Below, piece by piece: positions 1 through 7,757 of a stretch of DNA of 64,000 bases (within the stretch, counting starts at the first letter, position 1; each line of letters begins with the position of its first letter). Under the pieces are notes generated by a model. The model did no database searches. It saw nothing but the letters and a program-made list of their open reading frames with translations, and was not told where the DNA came from. A program made the position numbers and the translations under genes. The DNA comes from Erythrobacter cryptus DSM 12079 (GTDB lineage: Bacteria; Pseudomonadota; Alphaproteobacteria; Sphingomonadales; Sphingomonadaceae), in NCBI RefSeq assembly GCF_000422985.1, contig NZ_AUHC01000013.1, forward strand, positions 36,115-100,114, given 5' to 3'.

Positions 1-101
1 CCAAGACCGCCGCGCGAGGAAAGGCGTTTTCGGCAGTTGAAGCGGCTGGAAATTCGCGGCACTGCTTATGCCGCATACGCTATGCAGGGATCCCAACGGC
101 G
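1..101. other. non-coding leader upstream of phaC
   Basis: These 101 bases precede phaC and hold no open frame that I can support. I see no convincing -35/-10 pair and no copy of the TGCACTGCA-type operator found upstream of the phasin gene. The phaC promoter may lie partly outside the window. Confidence 0.4.
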
Positions 102-1997
102 ATGGCATATGAGAGCGACCCGATGGCCACCACCCGTGAGAACCTCGCCGCCTTCGTGGCGATGCAGGGCGAGGCGGTGCGCGCGATGATGGGCGGTGCG
201 CCCGCAGAGGCGCTGCTGGAGCAGGGGCTGGAGAGCAGCGAAATGGCCGAATGGGCCGCCACCGGCGCGCAGCTCCAGCAGCTCTGGCTCGAATTTGCCG
301 CGCACCAGGCCGAGGCCGCCAGCGCCAAGGTGGCAAAGGGCGCCAATCCGCTCGATCCGGCACAGTGGCTGGTGATCGCCCAGGCGATGCTGGGGCACAG
401 CCCCAAGGGGCTGATCGAGGCGCAGGCGCGCCTGGCGCAGGAACAGCTGCAATTGTGGTCGGGGCTGGTGGAGCGCTTCGCCAAGGGGGGCGCCCTGACC
501 GAGGCGCCCGATCCGGCCACGCTCCCCCGGCAGGACCGCCGCTTTGCCGATCCGGCCTGGCGCGCGCACCCGGCCTTCCTGCTCCTCCACCAGACCTATC
601 TGATGCTTGCCGACTATTTCCGCTCGGCCGTCAGGAATATCGAGGGCCTCGATCCGCAAAAGCGCCAGCAGCTCGAATTTGCCGTGGGCGCGCTTGCCGA
701 GGCGATGAGCCCGGACAATTTCCTCGCGCTCAATCCGGTGGTGATGAAGCGCACGATCGAGACTCGCGGGGCCAACCTGGTGCGCGGGATGCGCCACCTC
801 ATCAATGATCTGAAGCGCGGCCAGCTCACCCACACCGATCCTCACGCCTTCCGCCTCGGCGAGAACCTTGCCGCAACCCCGGGCAAGGTGGTGCACGAGA
901 CCCGGCTCTACCAGGTGATCCAGTACACCCCCACCACCGAGGAGGTGCTTGAGGTGCCGCTGGTGATCTTCCCGCCGTGGATCAACCGCTTCTACATCCT
1001 CGATCTCACGCCGAAGAAGAGCTTCATAAAGTGGGCGGTGGATCAGGGGATCAGCGTGTTCGTGGTCAGCTGGCGCTCGGCCGATGCGAGCCTGGCTGAT
1101 GTGGTGTGGGACGATTACATCCGCGCCCAGATCGACACGATCGATTTCGTCCGCGCCCGGCTCGGGGTGGAGCAGGTGCACACCATCGGCTACTGCGTCG
1201 CCGGCACCACGCTGGCGGCAACGCTTGCGGTGCTCGCGCGCCGGGGCGAGGCCGACAAGGTTCGGAGCGCGACCTTCTTCACCGCGCAGGTCGATTTCGA
1301 GAAGAGCGGGGACCTCAAGAATTTCATCGATGATGCCCAGCTCGAACTGATCGGCCAGCTCAGCCCCGATGGCTATCTCGATGGGCGCTATCTTGCTGCC
1401 ACCTTCAACGCCCTGCGCAGCCGCGACCTCATCTGGAACTACGTCGTCAACAATTATCTCTTGGGCGAGGACTATCCGGCCTTCGACCTGCTGCACTGGA
1501 ACGGCGATGTCACCAACCTGCCGGCCAAGTGGCACAATGCCTATCTGCGCGACCTTTATCGCGACAACAAGCTGGTGGTGCCGGACGCGCTTGAAGCCGA
1601 TGGCACGCCCATCGATCTCACCCGGGTGACCACGCCTGCCTATGTCCAGGCCGGGCGTGAGGATCACATCGCCCCGGCTGAGAGCGTGTGGCGCATCACC
1701 CGCCACTTCAAGGGCCCGATCGAGTTCCTGCTGGCGGGTTCCGGGCACATTGCCGGGGTGGTTAACCCTCCGGCGGCGGGCAAGTATCAGTACTGGACCG
1801 GCGACAGCAGCGCGCCCTCGCTCAAGGCCTTCGTGGAAGGGGCCAGTGAACACCCGGGCAGCTGGTGGCCGCACTGGCTGGCCTGGCTCGAGCGTCAGGG
1901 CGAGGCGCGCGTGCCCGCGACCGGAAAGCGCGTGCCGGGCGGCAAGGGCGACCAGGTGATCGAGGATGCCCCGGGGCGCTATGTCAAGACCCGCTAG
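102..1997 (+). CDS. phaC: class I polyhydroxyalkanoate synthase PhaC
   Basis: Polymerises (R)-3-hydroxyacyl-CoA into polyhydroxyalkanoate at the granule surface. The 631-residue protein has the usual length for class I synthases: an N-terminal PhaC_N region (about 80-280) and an alpha/beta-hydrolase core. The lipase-like box is GYCVAG with nucleophile Cys365; the second glycine of the canonical G-x-C-x-G-G is an alanine here. The catalytic Asp sits in GREDHIAP and the His in GSGHIAG, both near the C-terminus. An alternative start is the ATG at 123, seven codons in, and no clear Shine-Dalgarno sequence favours either. The phasin gene follows 139 bp downstream behind its own promoter, so synthase and granule coat protein are linked but separately controlled. 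No phaA/phaB is present in the window. Confidence 0.97.
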   Translation: MAYESDPMATTRENLAAFVAMQGEAVRAMMGGAPAEALLEQGLESSEMAEWAATGAQLQQLWLEFAAHQAEAASAKVAKGANPLDPAQWLVIAQAMLGHSPKGLIEAQARLAQEQLQLWSGLVERFAKGGALTEAPDPATLPRQDRRFADPAWRAHPAFLLLHQTYLMLADYFRSAVRNIEGLDPQKRQQLEFAVGALAEAMSPDNFLALNPVVMKRTIETRGANLVRGMRHLINDLKRGQLTHTDPHAFRLGENLAATPGKVVHETRLYQVIQYTPTTEEVLEVPLVIFPPWINRFYILDLTPKKSFIKWAVDQGISVFVVSWRSADASLADVVWDDYIRAQIDTIDFVRARLGVEQVHTIGYCVAGTTLAATLAVLARRGEADKVRSATFFTAQVDFEKSGDLKNFIDDAQLELIGQLSPDGYLDGRYLAATFNALRSRDLIWNYVVNNYLLGEDYPAFDLLHWNGDVTNLPAKWHNAYLRDLYRDNKLVVPDALEADGTPIDLTRVTTPAYVQAGREDHIAPAESVWRITRHFKGPIEFLLAGSGHIAGVVNPPAAGKYQYWTGDSSAPSLKAFVEGASEHPGSWWPHWLAWLERQGEARVPATGKRVPGGKGDQVIEDAPGRYVKTR

Positions 1998-2053
1998 CGC
2001 CTCTGCGGCCTGCCGTGCTGCAATCAAGGCGTTGAAGTAAAGGCAGATTACAG

Positions 2054-2080
2054 GCATTTTTGTGCACTGCACAAAAATGC
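2054..2080. promoter_or_regulatory. perfect 27-bp palindrome, candidate PhaR operator
   Basis: The arm GCATTTTTGTGCA is followed by one central base and its exact reverse complement, 13+1+13 bp. The core TTGTGCA-N-TGCACAA resembles TGC-rich sites bound by the PHA-responsive repressor PhaR in other alphaproteobacteria. It lies just upstream of the -35 element of the phasin promoter. The palindrome is seen directly; assignment to PhaR is an inference, since phaR is not in this window. Confidence 0.7.
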
Positions 2081-2108
2081 TTGACTTCGCAGGCGCACTG
2101 ACTATTTT
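2081..2108 (+). promoter_or_regulatory. sigma70-type promoter of the phasin gene
   Basis: TTGACT (2081-2086) and TATTTT (2103-2108) are separated by 16 bp. The element lies between two TGCAC-type operator sites and 29 bp before the phasin start codon, so repression by occlusion is the obvious reading. Confidence 0.65.
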
Positions 2109-2121
2109 GTGCAGTGCAACA
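2107..2121. promoter_or_regulatory. second PhaR-like operator overlapping the -10 region
   Basis: TTGTGCA-G-TGCAACA is an imperfect 7+1+7 palindrome sharing the TGTGCANTGCA core of the 2054-2080 site. It overlaps the last bases of the -10 element and the expected transcription start. Two copies flanking one promoter suggest cooperative or looped repression. Confidence 0.6.
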
Positions 2122-2136
2122 TGAAGCGAGGTCGCC

Positions 2137-2955
2137 ATGTCCGAAGTTGAGAACAAGCCTACCGAAGCCGCAGCGCCACTCGCCAAGATCGATGCCGCTG
2201 CCGAAAAGGCCTATGCCGAGGCTGCGGCCAAGGTTGCCGCTGCCCCCAAGGCCAAGGACGAAGTCGTGCCGGCCGCGTCCGCGCCTACCCCCGCCGCGCC
2301 GGCAGCGCCGGTCAAGAAGGCCGCCCCGTTGAAGAAGGCTGCCGCGAGCAGGAAGGCGCCGAAGAAGGCTGTGGCCCGCAAGCCCGTGGCCAAGAAGTCT
2401 GCCGCCAGCAAGGCGCCGGCCAAGGCGCCGGTGCTGGCCAAGAAGGCCGCGGCCAAGCCTGCCGCGCCCGCCACCACCACCGCCAACCCCGTTGCCAAGC
2501 TCAAGGACACCATCATGACCACCGCCAAGAAGATCGACATCGCCGCCAGCGCCAAGGAAATGCTGGCCGACGTGCAGGCCCGTGCCAAGACCGCCTTCGC
2601 CAAGACCGGCGAACTCGCCGCCGAAGCCACCGAATTCACCAAGGCCAATGTCGAAGCCGTGGTGGAAAGCGGCAAGATCTTCGTCACCGGCGCGCAGGAA
2701 CTGCTCAAGGACAATATCGAGACCGGCAAGACCGTGATCGAGACCGTCACCGAAGACGCCAAGAAGGTCGCCGCGGTCAAGTCGCCGACCGAGCTGTTCC
2801 AGCTCCAGGGTGAACTTGCGCGCCGCAATTTCGATGCGCTGGTTGCCTACGGCTCGAAGCGCACCGAAGCCTGGCTGAAGCTCTACAACGACGCTTTCGC
2901 CCCGATTTCGAACCGCGTCAGCGTCGCCACCGAGAAGTTCACCAAGGCGGCCTGA
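2137..2955 (+). CDS. phasin family protein with N-terminal Lys/Ala/Pro-rich tail
   Basis: Phasins coat polyhydroxyalkanoate granules and control their size and number. This 272-residue protein has two parts. Residues about 1-125 are a low-complexity tail rich in Ala, Lys and Pro, with repeated KKA and AKK blocks like histone H1 or the AAKP repeats of Pseudomonas PhaF. Residues about 130-272 form the amphipathic phasin domain, with segments such as AKEMLADVQARAK and the terminal part around PTELFQLQ. The start is the ATG at 2137 behind AGCGAGG. The basic tail could bind DNA and tether granules to the nucleoid; that role is known for PhaF, whose tail is C-terminal, and is inferred here. Expression is probably PHA-responsive through the two palindromic sites upstream. 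Confidence 0.9.
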   Translation: MSEVENKPTEAAAPLAKIDAAAEKAYAEAAAKVAAAPKAKDEVVPAASAPTPAAPAAPVKKAAPLKKAAASRKAPKKAVARKPVAKKSAASKAPAKAPVLAKKAAAKPAAPATTTANPVAKLKDTIMTTAKKIDIAASAKEMLADVQARAKTAFAKTGELAAEATEFTKANVEAVVESGKIFVTGAQELLKDNIETGKTVIETVTEDAKKVAAVKSPTELFQLQGELARRNFDALVAYGSKRTEAWLKLYNDAFAPISNRVSVATEKFTKAA

Positions 2956-3028
2956 GCCATCCGTTTCTGAACCGGGCCTCTCTCCTCTCTCTCCCAACCC
3001 GGTTCACGAAAGCGCGCCGCAAGGCGCC

Positions 3029-3061
3029 GGGCCGAGCAAGCAGCGCTTGCTCGGCCCTTTT
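3029..3061 (+). terminator. intrinsic terminator after the phasin gene
   Basis: A perfect 13-bp stem (3029-3041 with 3045-3057, arm GGGCCGAGCAAGC) with a 3-nt loop is followed by TTTT. It lies 74 bp after the phasin stop codon and isolates the gene from clpS. Confidence 0.85.
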
Positions 3062-3136
3062 GCTGCGCGCCCTTTTGCCGCGCCATACCTGCCGGGGGCG
3101 GTGCGGAACTGCCGCGCTGGCCGTGCGTATCACGGC

Positions 3137-3166
3137 TTGAACAGCGCCGAGCAAATCCCATAATGT
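3137..3166 (+). promoter_or_regulatory. candidate clpS promoter
   Basis: TTGAAC (3137-3142) and TAATGT (3161-3166) are separated by 18 bp. The predicted transcription start falls at about 3172-3174, on the annotated clpS start codon, which would make the message leaderless or put the true start further in. Confidence 0.4.
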
Positions 3167-3172
3167 AGGCCC

Positions 3173-3577
3173 ATGCCCCAGCCTCCGGTTCACGCCCTTG
3201 CCGCCCATGCCGCGCCGCGCCGGTCGCTGGCGCTTGGCGTGCGCGCCAGCGAGGAGGATGAAGGCAAGGACGGCGGCGGCGGCACCCAGGTCGGCATCGC
3301 CACCAAGACCCGCACCAAGCCCAAGAAGCCGAGCCAGTACAAGGTGCTGATGCTCAACGATGATTACACCCCGATGGAATTCGTGGTGATGGTCCTGAAG
3401 CGCTTCTTCGGCATGGATCTCGAACAGGCGACGCGGGTGATGCTCCATGTTCATCAGCGCGGGGTCGGGGTCTGCGGGATCTACACCTACGAAGTGGCCG
3501 AAACCAAGGTGAACCAGGTGATGGACTTCGCCCGGGCCAACCAGCACCCGCTGCAATGCACGCTCGAGAAGGCCTGA
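3173..3577 (+). CDS. clpS: ATP-dependent Clp protease adaptor ClpS
   Basis: ClpS delivers N-degron substrates to ClpAP. The 134-residue protein has a variable N-terminal extension of about 55 residues, then the conserved adaptor core: [16 protein letters not shown] with the LNDDYT substrate-pocket signature, and the HVHQRG and GICTYE-like (GIYTYEVAE) elements. The C-terminus HPLQCTLEK is typical. No clpA follows in this window; the next gene, 13 bp on, is a DUF427 protein. The start at 3173 coincides with the predicted transcription start, so an internal start cannot be excluded, but the adaptor core is secure. Confidence 0.95.
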   Translation: MPQPPVHALAAHAAPRRSLALGVRASEEDEGKDGGGGTQVGIATKTRTKPKKPSQYKVLMLNDDYTPMEFVVMVLKRFFGMDLEQATRVMLHVHQRGVGVCGIYTYEVAETKVNQVMDFARANQHPLQCTLEKA

Positions 3578-3590
3578 GGCGCGCCGCCAG

Positions 3591-4097
3591 GTGAGGCCGG
3601 CGCATCACCCCGTGCCCGATCCGCCCGGGCCCGGGCAGGAAAGCGTGTGGGACTATCCTCGCCCGCCGATCGTCGAACCGACCCCACGGCACATCCGCAT
3701 CGTCCACAAGGGCGTGGTGCTGGCCGATAGCCGCAAGGCCTGGCGGACGCTCGAGACCAGCCATCCACCCACCTACTACATCCCGCCCGCGGACATCGCG
3801 ATGGCATGGCTTTTCCCCAACCCGGCGCGCTCGCTGTGCGAATGGAAGGGGCAGGCCCATTATTGGGACGTGGTGATCGGCAAGGAGCGGATCGCGCGCG
3901 CCGGATGGAGCTATCCTGCCCCCACCCCCGCCTTCGCCGCGATCGCCGGCTTCATCGCCTTCTATGCAGCGCCATGTGATGAGGTGCGCGTCGATGGCGA
4001 GAAGGTCATTCCCCAGCCCGGCGGCTTCTATGGCGGCTGGATCACCTCGCGCGAGGCCGGGCCGTTCAAGGGCATCCCCGGCAGCCAGTTCTGGTGA
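3591..4097 (+). CDS. DUF427 domain-containing protein
   Basis: This 168-residue protein matches the DUF427 family (small beta-tent proteins of unknown function). Visible family features are the central RIVHKGVVLADS strand, the CEWKGQAHYWDV block and the terminal GGFYGGWITS segment. It starts with GTG at 3591, 13 bp after the clpS stop, so it is probably cotranscribed with clpS. No catalytic residues are known for the family and I assign no function. Confidence 0.88.
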   Translation: MRPAHHPVPDPPGPGQESVWDYPRPPIVEPTPRHIRIVHKGVVLADSRKAWRTLETSHPPTYYIPPADIAMAWLFPNPARSLCEWKGQAHYWDVVIGKERIARAGWSYPAPTPAFAAIAGFIAFYAAPCDEVRVDGEKVIPQPGGFYGGWITSREAGPFKGIPGSQFW

Positions 4098-4190
4098 GGG
4101 CCCGCCCGGGCGGACCGGACATATGCAATTGGGGGCATGACGCGCGCGCGCGAAGCGGCTAGGGCACCAAGGCCGCAGCGCAACCGACGG

Positions 4191-5456
4191 ATGGCCTTCG
4201 TGTTCAACTTCCTGCCCAGCATCGACCGCTATATCCTGCGGCTGGTGATCGTGCCGATGCTCGGCGTGTTCGCGCTCGCCGCCAGCCTTTTGATGCTCGA
4301 CAAGATGCTGCGCCTGTTCGATTTCGTCGCGGTCGAAGGCGGGCCGGTGGCAGTTGTGTTCAAGATGCTGGGTGCCTTGATCCCCGAATATGCCAGCCTT
4401 GCCATCCCGCTGGGCCTGCTTCTGGGGGTGCTGCTCGCCTTCCGCCGGCTTGCCACCACCAGCGAGCTTGACGTGATGCGCGCGGTCGGCCTGTCCTACA
4501 ACCGCCTGCTCAAGGTGCCCTATGCCATCGCGCTGGTGCTGGTGGCGGTCAATGCGGCGCTGGTTTTCTACGTCCAGCCTTTGAGCCGCTATTATTACGA
4601 GCAGCTCGAATACGAGCTGCGCTCGGGTGCCCTTGGCGCCTCGATCAAGGTGGGTGAGTTCAACACCCTGGCTGATCGCATGGCCCTGAGGATCGAGGCG
4701 AGCGAGGACGATGGGCGCCGTCTCATCGGCATCTTTGCCCGGGTGGCCGACAAGCGCGGACAGGTGCTCTCGATCAGCGCGCGCGAAGGCGCCTTCCTCG
4801 CCACCCGCGACGATCCCGACACGATCATCCTGCGCCTTACCGAAGGCACCATCATCCAGGACACCAGCGGGCGCCCGGGAGGCGGGACAACGCCGCGCGT
4901 GCTGAGTTTCAGCCGCCACGATCTGCCGATCGATTTGCCCGCGATCGAGAAGTTCCGCGCCCGCGGCGATGAAACCCGCGAATATATCCTGCCCGAACTG
5001 CTTCGGATCGGCTGGAGCAACGCCAGCGCGCCCGATGCGCGCGATGCGAGCCTCGCAAGCTTCCACTTCCGCCTGGTCGAGATCGTGATGATGCTGCTGA
5101 TGCCGCTCCTCGCGGTGGCGCTGGCGATCCCGCCCAAGCGTTCGACCAGCGCGCTCGGCGTGTTCGTCTCGATCGTGATGGTGGTGGCCTATCACAAGGT
5201 CAACCAATATGCCGAGGACGTAGCGGCGCTGGGCCGGGTCGATCCGGTGCTGGCGCTGTGGCTGCCCTTCGCGGTCTTCGCGGCACTGATCGTGTGGATG
5301 TATTACCGCGTCGCCTTTGTCCCCGGGGGGCAGGCGATCGGCGCGCTCGAGACCGCCTTCGACAAGCTCGCCAAGCGCCTTGCCAAGCTGTTCGCGCGGC
5401 GCCCGCAGCGGGCCTATCGCCCGCCCGCCGCCGCCGAGGCCGCGGCTGCGGAGTAG
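4191..5456 (+). CDS. lptF: LPS export ABC transporter permease LptF
   Basis: LptF and LptG form the inner-membrane channel of the LptB2FG transporter that extracts lipopolysaccharide and passes it to LptC/LptA. The 421-residue YjgP/YjgQ protein has three N-terminal membrane helices, a periplasmic beta-jellyroll of about 150 residues and three C-terminal helices. The start at ATG 4191 (MAFVFNFL) places the conserved IDRYILR segment close to the N-terminus as in homologues; an in-frame ATG at 4137 would add 18 basic residues and has a closer purine run (TTGGGGG). lptG follows 7 bp after the stop, so the two are an operon. lptB is not in the window. Confidence 0.92.
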   Translation: MAFVFNFLPSIDRYILRLVIVPMLGVFALAASLLMLDKMLRLFDFVAVEGGPVAVVFKMLGALIPEYASLAIPLGLLLGVLLAFRRLATTSELDVMRAVGLSYNRLLKVPYAIALVLVAVNAALVFYVQPLSRYYYEQLEYELRSGALGASIKVGEFNTLADRMALRIEASEDDGRRLIGIFARVADKRGQVLSISAREGAFLATRDDPDTIILRLTEGTIIQDTSGRPGGGTTPRVLSFSRHDLPIDLPAIEKFRARGDETREYILPELLRIGWSNASAPDARDASLASFHFRLVEIVMMLLMPLLAVALAIPPKRSTSALGVFVSIVMVVAYHKVNQYAEDVAALGRVDPVLALWLPFAVFAALIVWMYYRVAFVPGGQAIGALETAFDKLAKRLAKLFARRPQRAYRPPAAAEAAAAE

Positions 5457-5463
5457 GCTGGCA

Positions 5464-6570
5464 ATGCAGCTCGATTTCTTCCCCTCGCGCACGCTCACGC
5501 TCTATCTTGCCCGGCTGTTCGTGGTGCGCATCCTTGCGGTGCTGGTGATGCTGGTGCTGGTGCTGCTGGCGCTCGATCTGCTTTCGGCGACCGGCGAGAT
5601 CCTCGCTGTCCCCGGCAATGGCGAGGCCGAGATCCTGCGCTATGCCAGCCTGCGCCTGCCGCAGCTCGTCAGCCGCTTCCTGCCCTATTCGGTGCTGCTC
5701 GCCACGCTGATTACCCTCGTCGGGCTCAACCAGAACTCCGAAGTGGTGGCGATGAAGGCGGCGGGGCTCTCAGCGCACCAGGTGCTCGCTCCGCTGCTGC
5801 TCACCGCCGGGCTGGTGGCCGTTGTCAGCTTTGCCTTCAACGAGCGCATCACCACCCGCGCCAATGCCGCGCTGAAGGCGTGGGAGGCGGTGGAATATGG
5901 CGCCATTCCGCCCGAGGCCGGCAGCGGCAAGGTGCGCACCGGGGTCTATCTCGTCGACGGGGCCAATGTGCTTGCCGCCAATACGCTCAGCGGATCTGGG
6001 CGCGACATCGTGCTTTCCGGGGTCACCTGGTACGAGCGCGGCCCGGGCGGGATCATCCGCGCCCAGTGGCGCAGCGCGCGGGCGACCTTTGCCAATCCCG
6101 GCTGGCGGCTCGAACGCCCGGTGCGCTTCGATGTCGCCAGCGCGATCACCGAAAGGAGGCCCGATACCGTGGTGGCGGAGGCGCTGACCCCCGAGCGGAT
6201 CATGCTGCAATCGGTCGATGCCGATGCGCTCAGCTTTTGGGAACTGGCCGGGCGGATCGAGGCCTTCGCCGCGGCCGGACGCAACACTGACGAACTCAGG
6301 GCCAAGTGGTGGCACCGCCTTTCAGGGCCGCTCTCGGCCTTGCTGATGCCGCTCCTGGGCTCGATCGCGGCCTTTGGCCTCGCGCGCTCGGGCCAGTTGT
6401 TCGTGCGCGCGGTGATCGGGATGGCGCTCGGCTTTGCCTATTTCGTGGTCGATAATGCCGCGCTCGCCATGGGCAGCTTTGGCGGCTATCCGCCGCTGCT
6501 TGCGGCCTGGGCGCCCTTCGTGCTGTTCCTGCTGGTGGGCGAGACGGTGCTGATCCGCACCGAGGAATAG
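5464..6570 (+). CDS. lptG: LPS export ABC transporter permease LptG
   Basis: Second permease of the LptB2FG complex, 368 residues, same fold as the preceding lptF. The N-terminus LTLYLARLFVVRIL leads into the first membrane helix. The LTR-like stretch NSEVVAMKAAGLSAHQVL is the cytoplasmic coupling helix that contacts LptB. A periplasmic jellyroll (about 130-270) is followed by three helices. The start ATG at 5464 lies 7 bp after lptF, consistent with translational coupling. Confidence 0.93.
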   Translation: MQLDFFPSRTLTLYLARLFVVRILAVLVMLVLVLLALDLLSATGEILAVPGNGEAEILRYASLRLPQLVSRFLPYSVLLATLITLVGLNQNSEVVAMKAAGLSAHQVLAPLLLTAGLVAVVSFAFNERITTRANAALKAWEAVEYGAIPPEAGSGKVRTGVYLVDGANVLAANTLSGSGRDIVLSGVTWYERGPGGIIRAQWRSARATFANPGWRLERPVRFDVASAITERRPDTVVAEALTPERIMLQSVDADALSFWELAGRIEAFAAAGRNTDELRAKWWHRLSGPLSALLMPLLGSIAAFGLARSGQLFVRAVIGMALGFAYFVVDNAALAMGSFGGYPPLLAAWAPFVLFLLVGETVLIRTEE

Positions 6571-6588
6571 CAGCGTCGCCCTTGCGGC

Positions 6589-7680
6589 TCAGCCGCGCCG
6601 GCCCATCGTGCTTCTTGCGATCCGCGCAATCAATGCCAGCATCCCCGGATGGTTGGCGCCCTCATAGGTCGAGCCCGGCCCCAGCGCGCGCGTGAGGCGG
6701 CGGTGCGCCTCGGGCAGATCGTGATAGGGCATCGAGGGCATGAGGTGATGGAGCGCGTGGTAGCGCAGCCCCACCGGCGCCCAGATTTCCGCCGCGATCC
6801 CCGGCGGCGGAACGTTGACCGAATCGAGGAACTGTGCGGTCACCGTCATCGCCTCGCCCTCGTTCTCCCACAGATGCGCAACCAGGGTGCGCAGTTGGTT
6901 GAGGAGGGCACTGAGCGAGAGGATCACCAGTGCGATCGCAAGCGGCTGCCAGCCGAGCGCAAAGATGCTGGCGATCAGCGCCCAGGCCCACAGGCTCGCC
7001 CCGGCTTCCTGCCAGCGCACCCGCGCGGCCAGCTCGCCCTCGGGCGCCCGGCGCCGGAAGGCCGGATTGATCGCCAGCGCCGAAAAGCGCTCCCAGGTCA
7101 GCCGCCGCAGCGGCGGGATGAGCGCCCCCAGCGGCACCAGCACGGCAAAGCGCACCAGCAGCGCCAACGGGGCAAGCAGCGCCACGATCACGAACAGCGG
7201 CAGGCTCCAGGGCTTCATCAGCGCCAGCGGCAGATATTCGGGGTCCTCCACCGTGCCATATTGGGTGCGCTTGTGATGGATCACGTGCACCCCTTCATAC
7301 ATGAAGCTGGGGGTGAGCAGCGGGATGCCGACGATGAGGTTCCAGGCGGTGCGAAAGCCCGGCAGGGCATCGCGGTGGATATGGGTGAGCTCGTGGATGA
7401 ACATCAGCGCCCGGTAAAGCGCCAGCGCCGCGACCAACCCGGCTGCGAGGCGCAAGGGCAGGCCTTCGGCAAGGATCGCGGTGGCAATCCCGGCATAGCC
7501 CAGCCCGGCCGAGAGCAGCATGTCGCTCCAGTAGATCGCCGGGCGCGCTTCGCCCAGCCCCCGCGTCAGCTCGCGCGCGGCGCGCAGCATCGCCTTGTCG
7601 TCCTCGGCCATGAACTGCGCGCGCGTCGCCCGCGCCAGCGCGGGGGCGGCAGCGGCGGGGATGGTCTGATGCATGGTCAT
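6589..7680 (-). CDS. fatty acid desaturase family protein
   Basis: A 363-residue integral-membrane di-iron desaturase or hydroxylase. All three histidine boxes are present: HELTH, HVIHH and HALHH (H-x3-H, H-x2-HH, H-x2-HH). Hydrophobic stretches before and between the boxes fit four membrane helices. The start is ATG at 7680 (MTMHQT). The substrate cannot be read from the sequence: acyl lipid, sphingolipid or carotenoid are all possible. It is divergent from, and 77 bp away from, a BcerS/YghO-like acyltransferase, which makes a lipid role attractive. Confidence 0.88.
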   Translation of the reverse strand: MTMHQTIPAAAAPALARATRAQFMAEDDKAMLRAARELTRGLGEARPAIYWSDMLLSAGLGYAGIATAILAEGLPLRLAAGLVAALALYRALMFIHELTHIHRDALPGFRTAWNLIVGIPLLTPSFMYEGVHVIHHKRTQYGTVEDPEYLPLALMKPWSLPLFVIVALLAPLALLVRFAVLVPLGALIPPLRRLTWERFSALAINPAFRRRAPEGELAARVRWQEAGASLWAWALIASIFALGWQPLAIALVILSLSALLNQLRTLVAHLWENEGEAMTVTAQFLDSVNVPPPGIAAEIWAPVGLRYHALHHLMPSMPYHDLPEAHRRLTRALGPGSTYEGANHPGMLALIARIARSTMGRRG

Positions 7681-7757
7681 CTTCGGCAGGCCCTTGCGCG
7701 TTGCCCTAGCCCAATTGTCTGGCCAAGCCAAACGCGTCTTGTTGGTGAGTGTGATCG

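Noticed and set aside
66..2186. A 706-codon open frame antisense to phaC
   Set aside because: It is an artefact of GC-rich codons. It runs the full length of phaC on the other strand, has no family features and no ribosome binding site.
3354..5498. A 714-codon open frame antisense to clpS-lptF
   Set aside because: Same cause: high GC third positions leave the complementary frame open. Low-complexity His/Arg/Gly composition and no recognisable domain.
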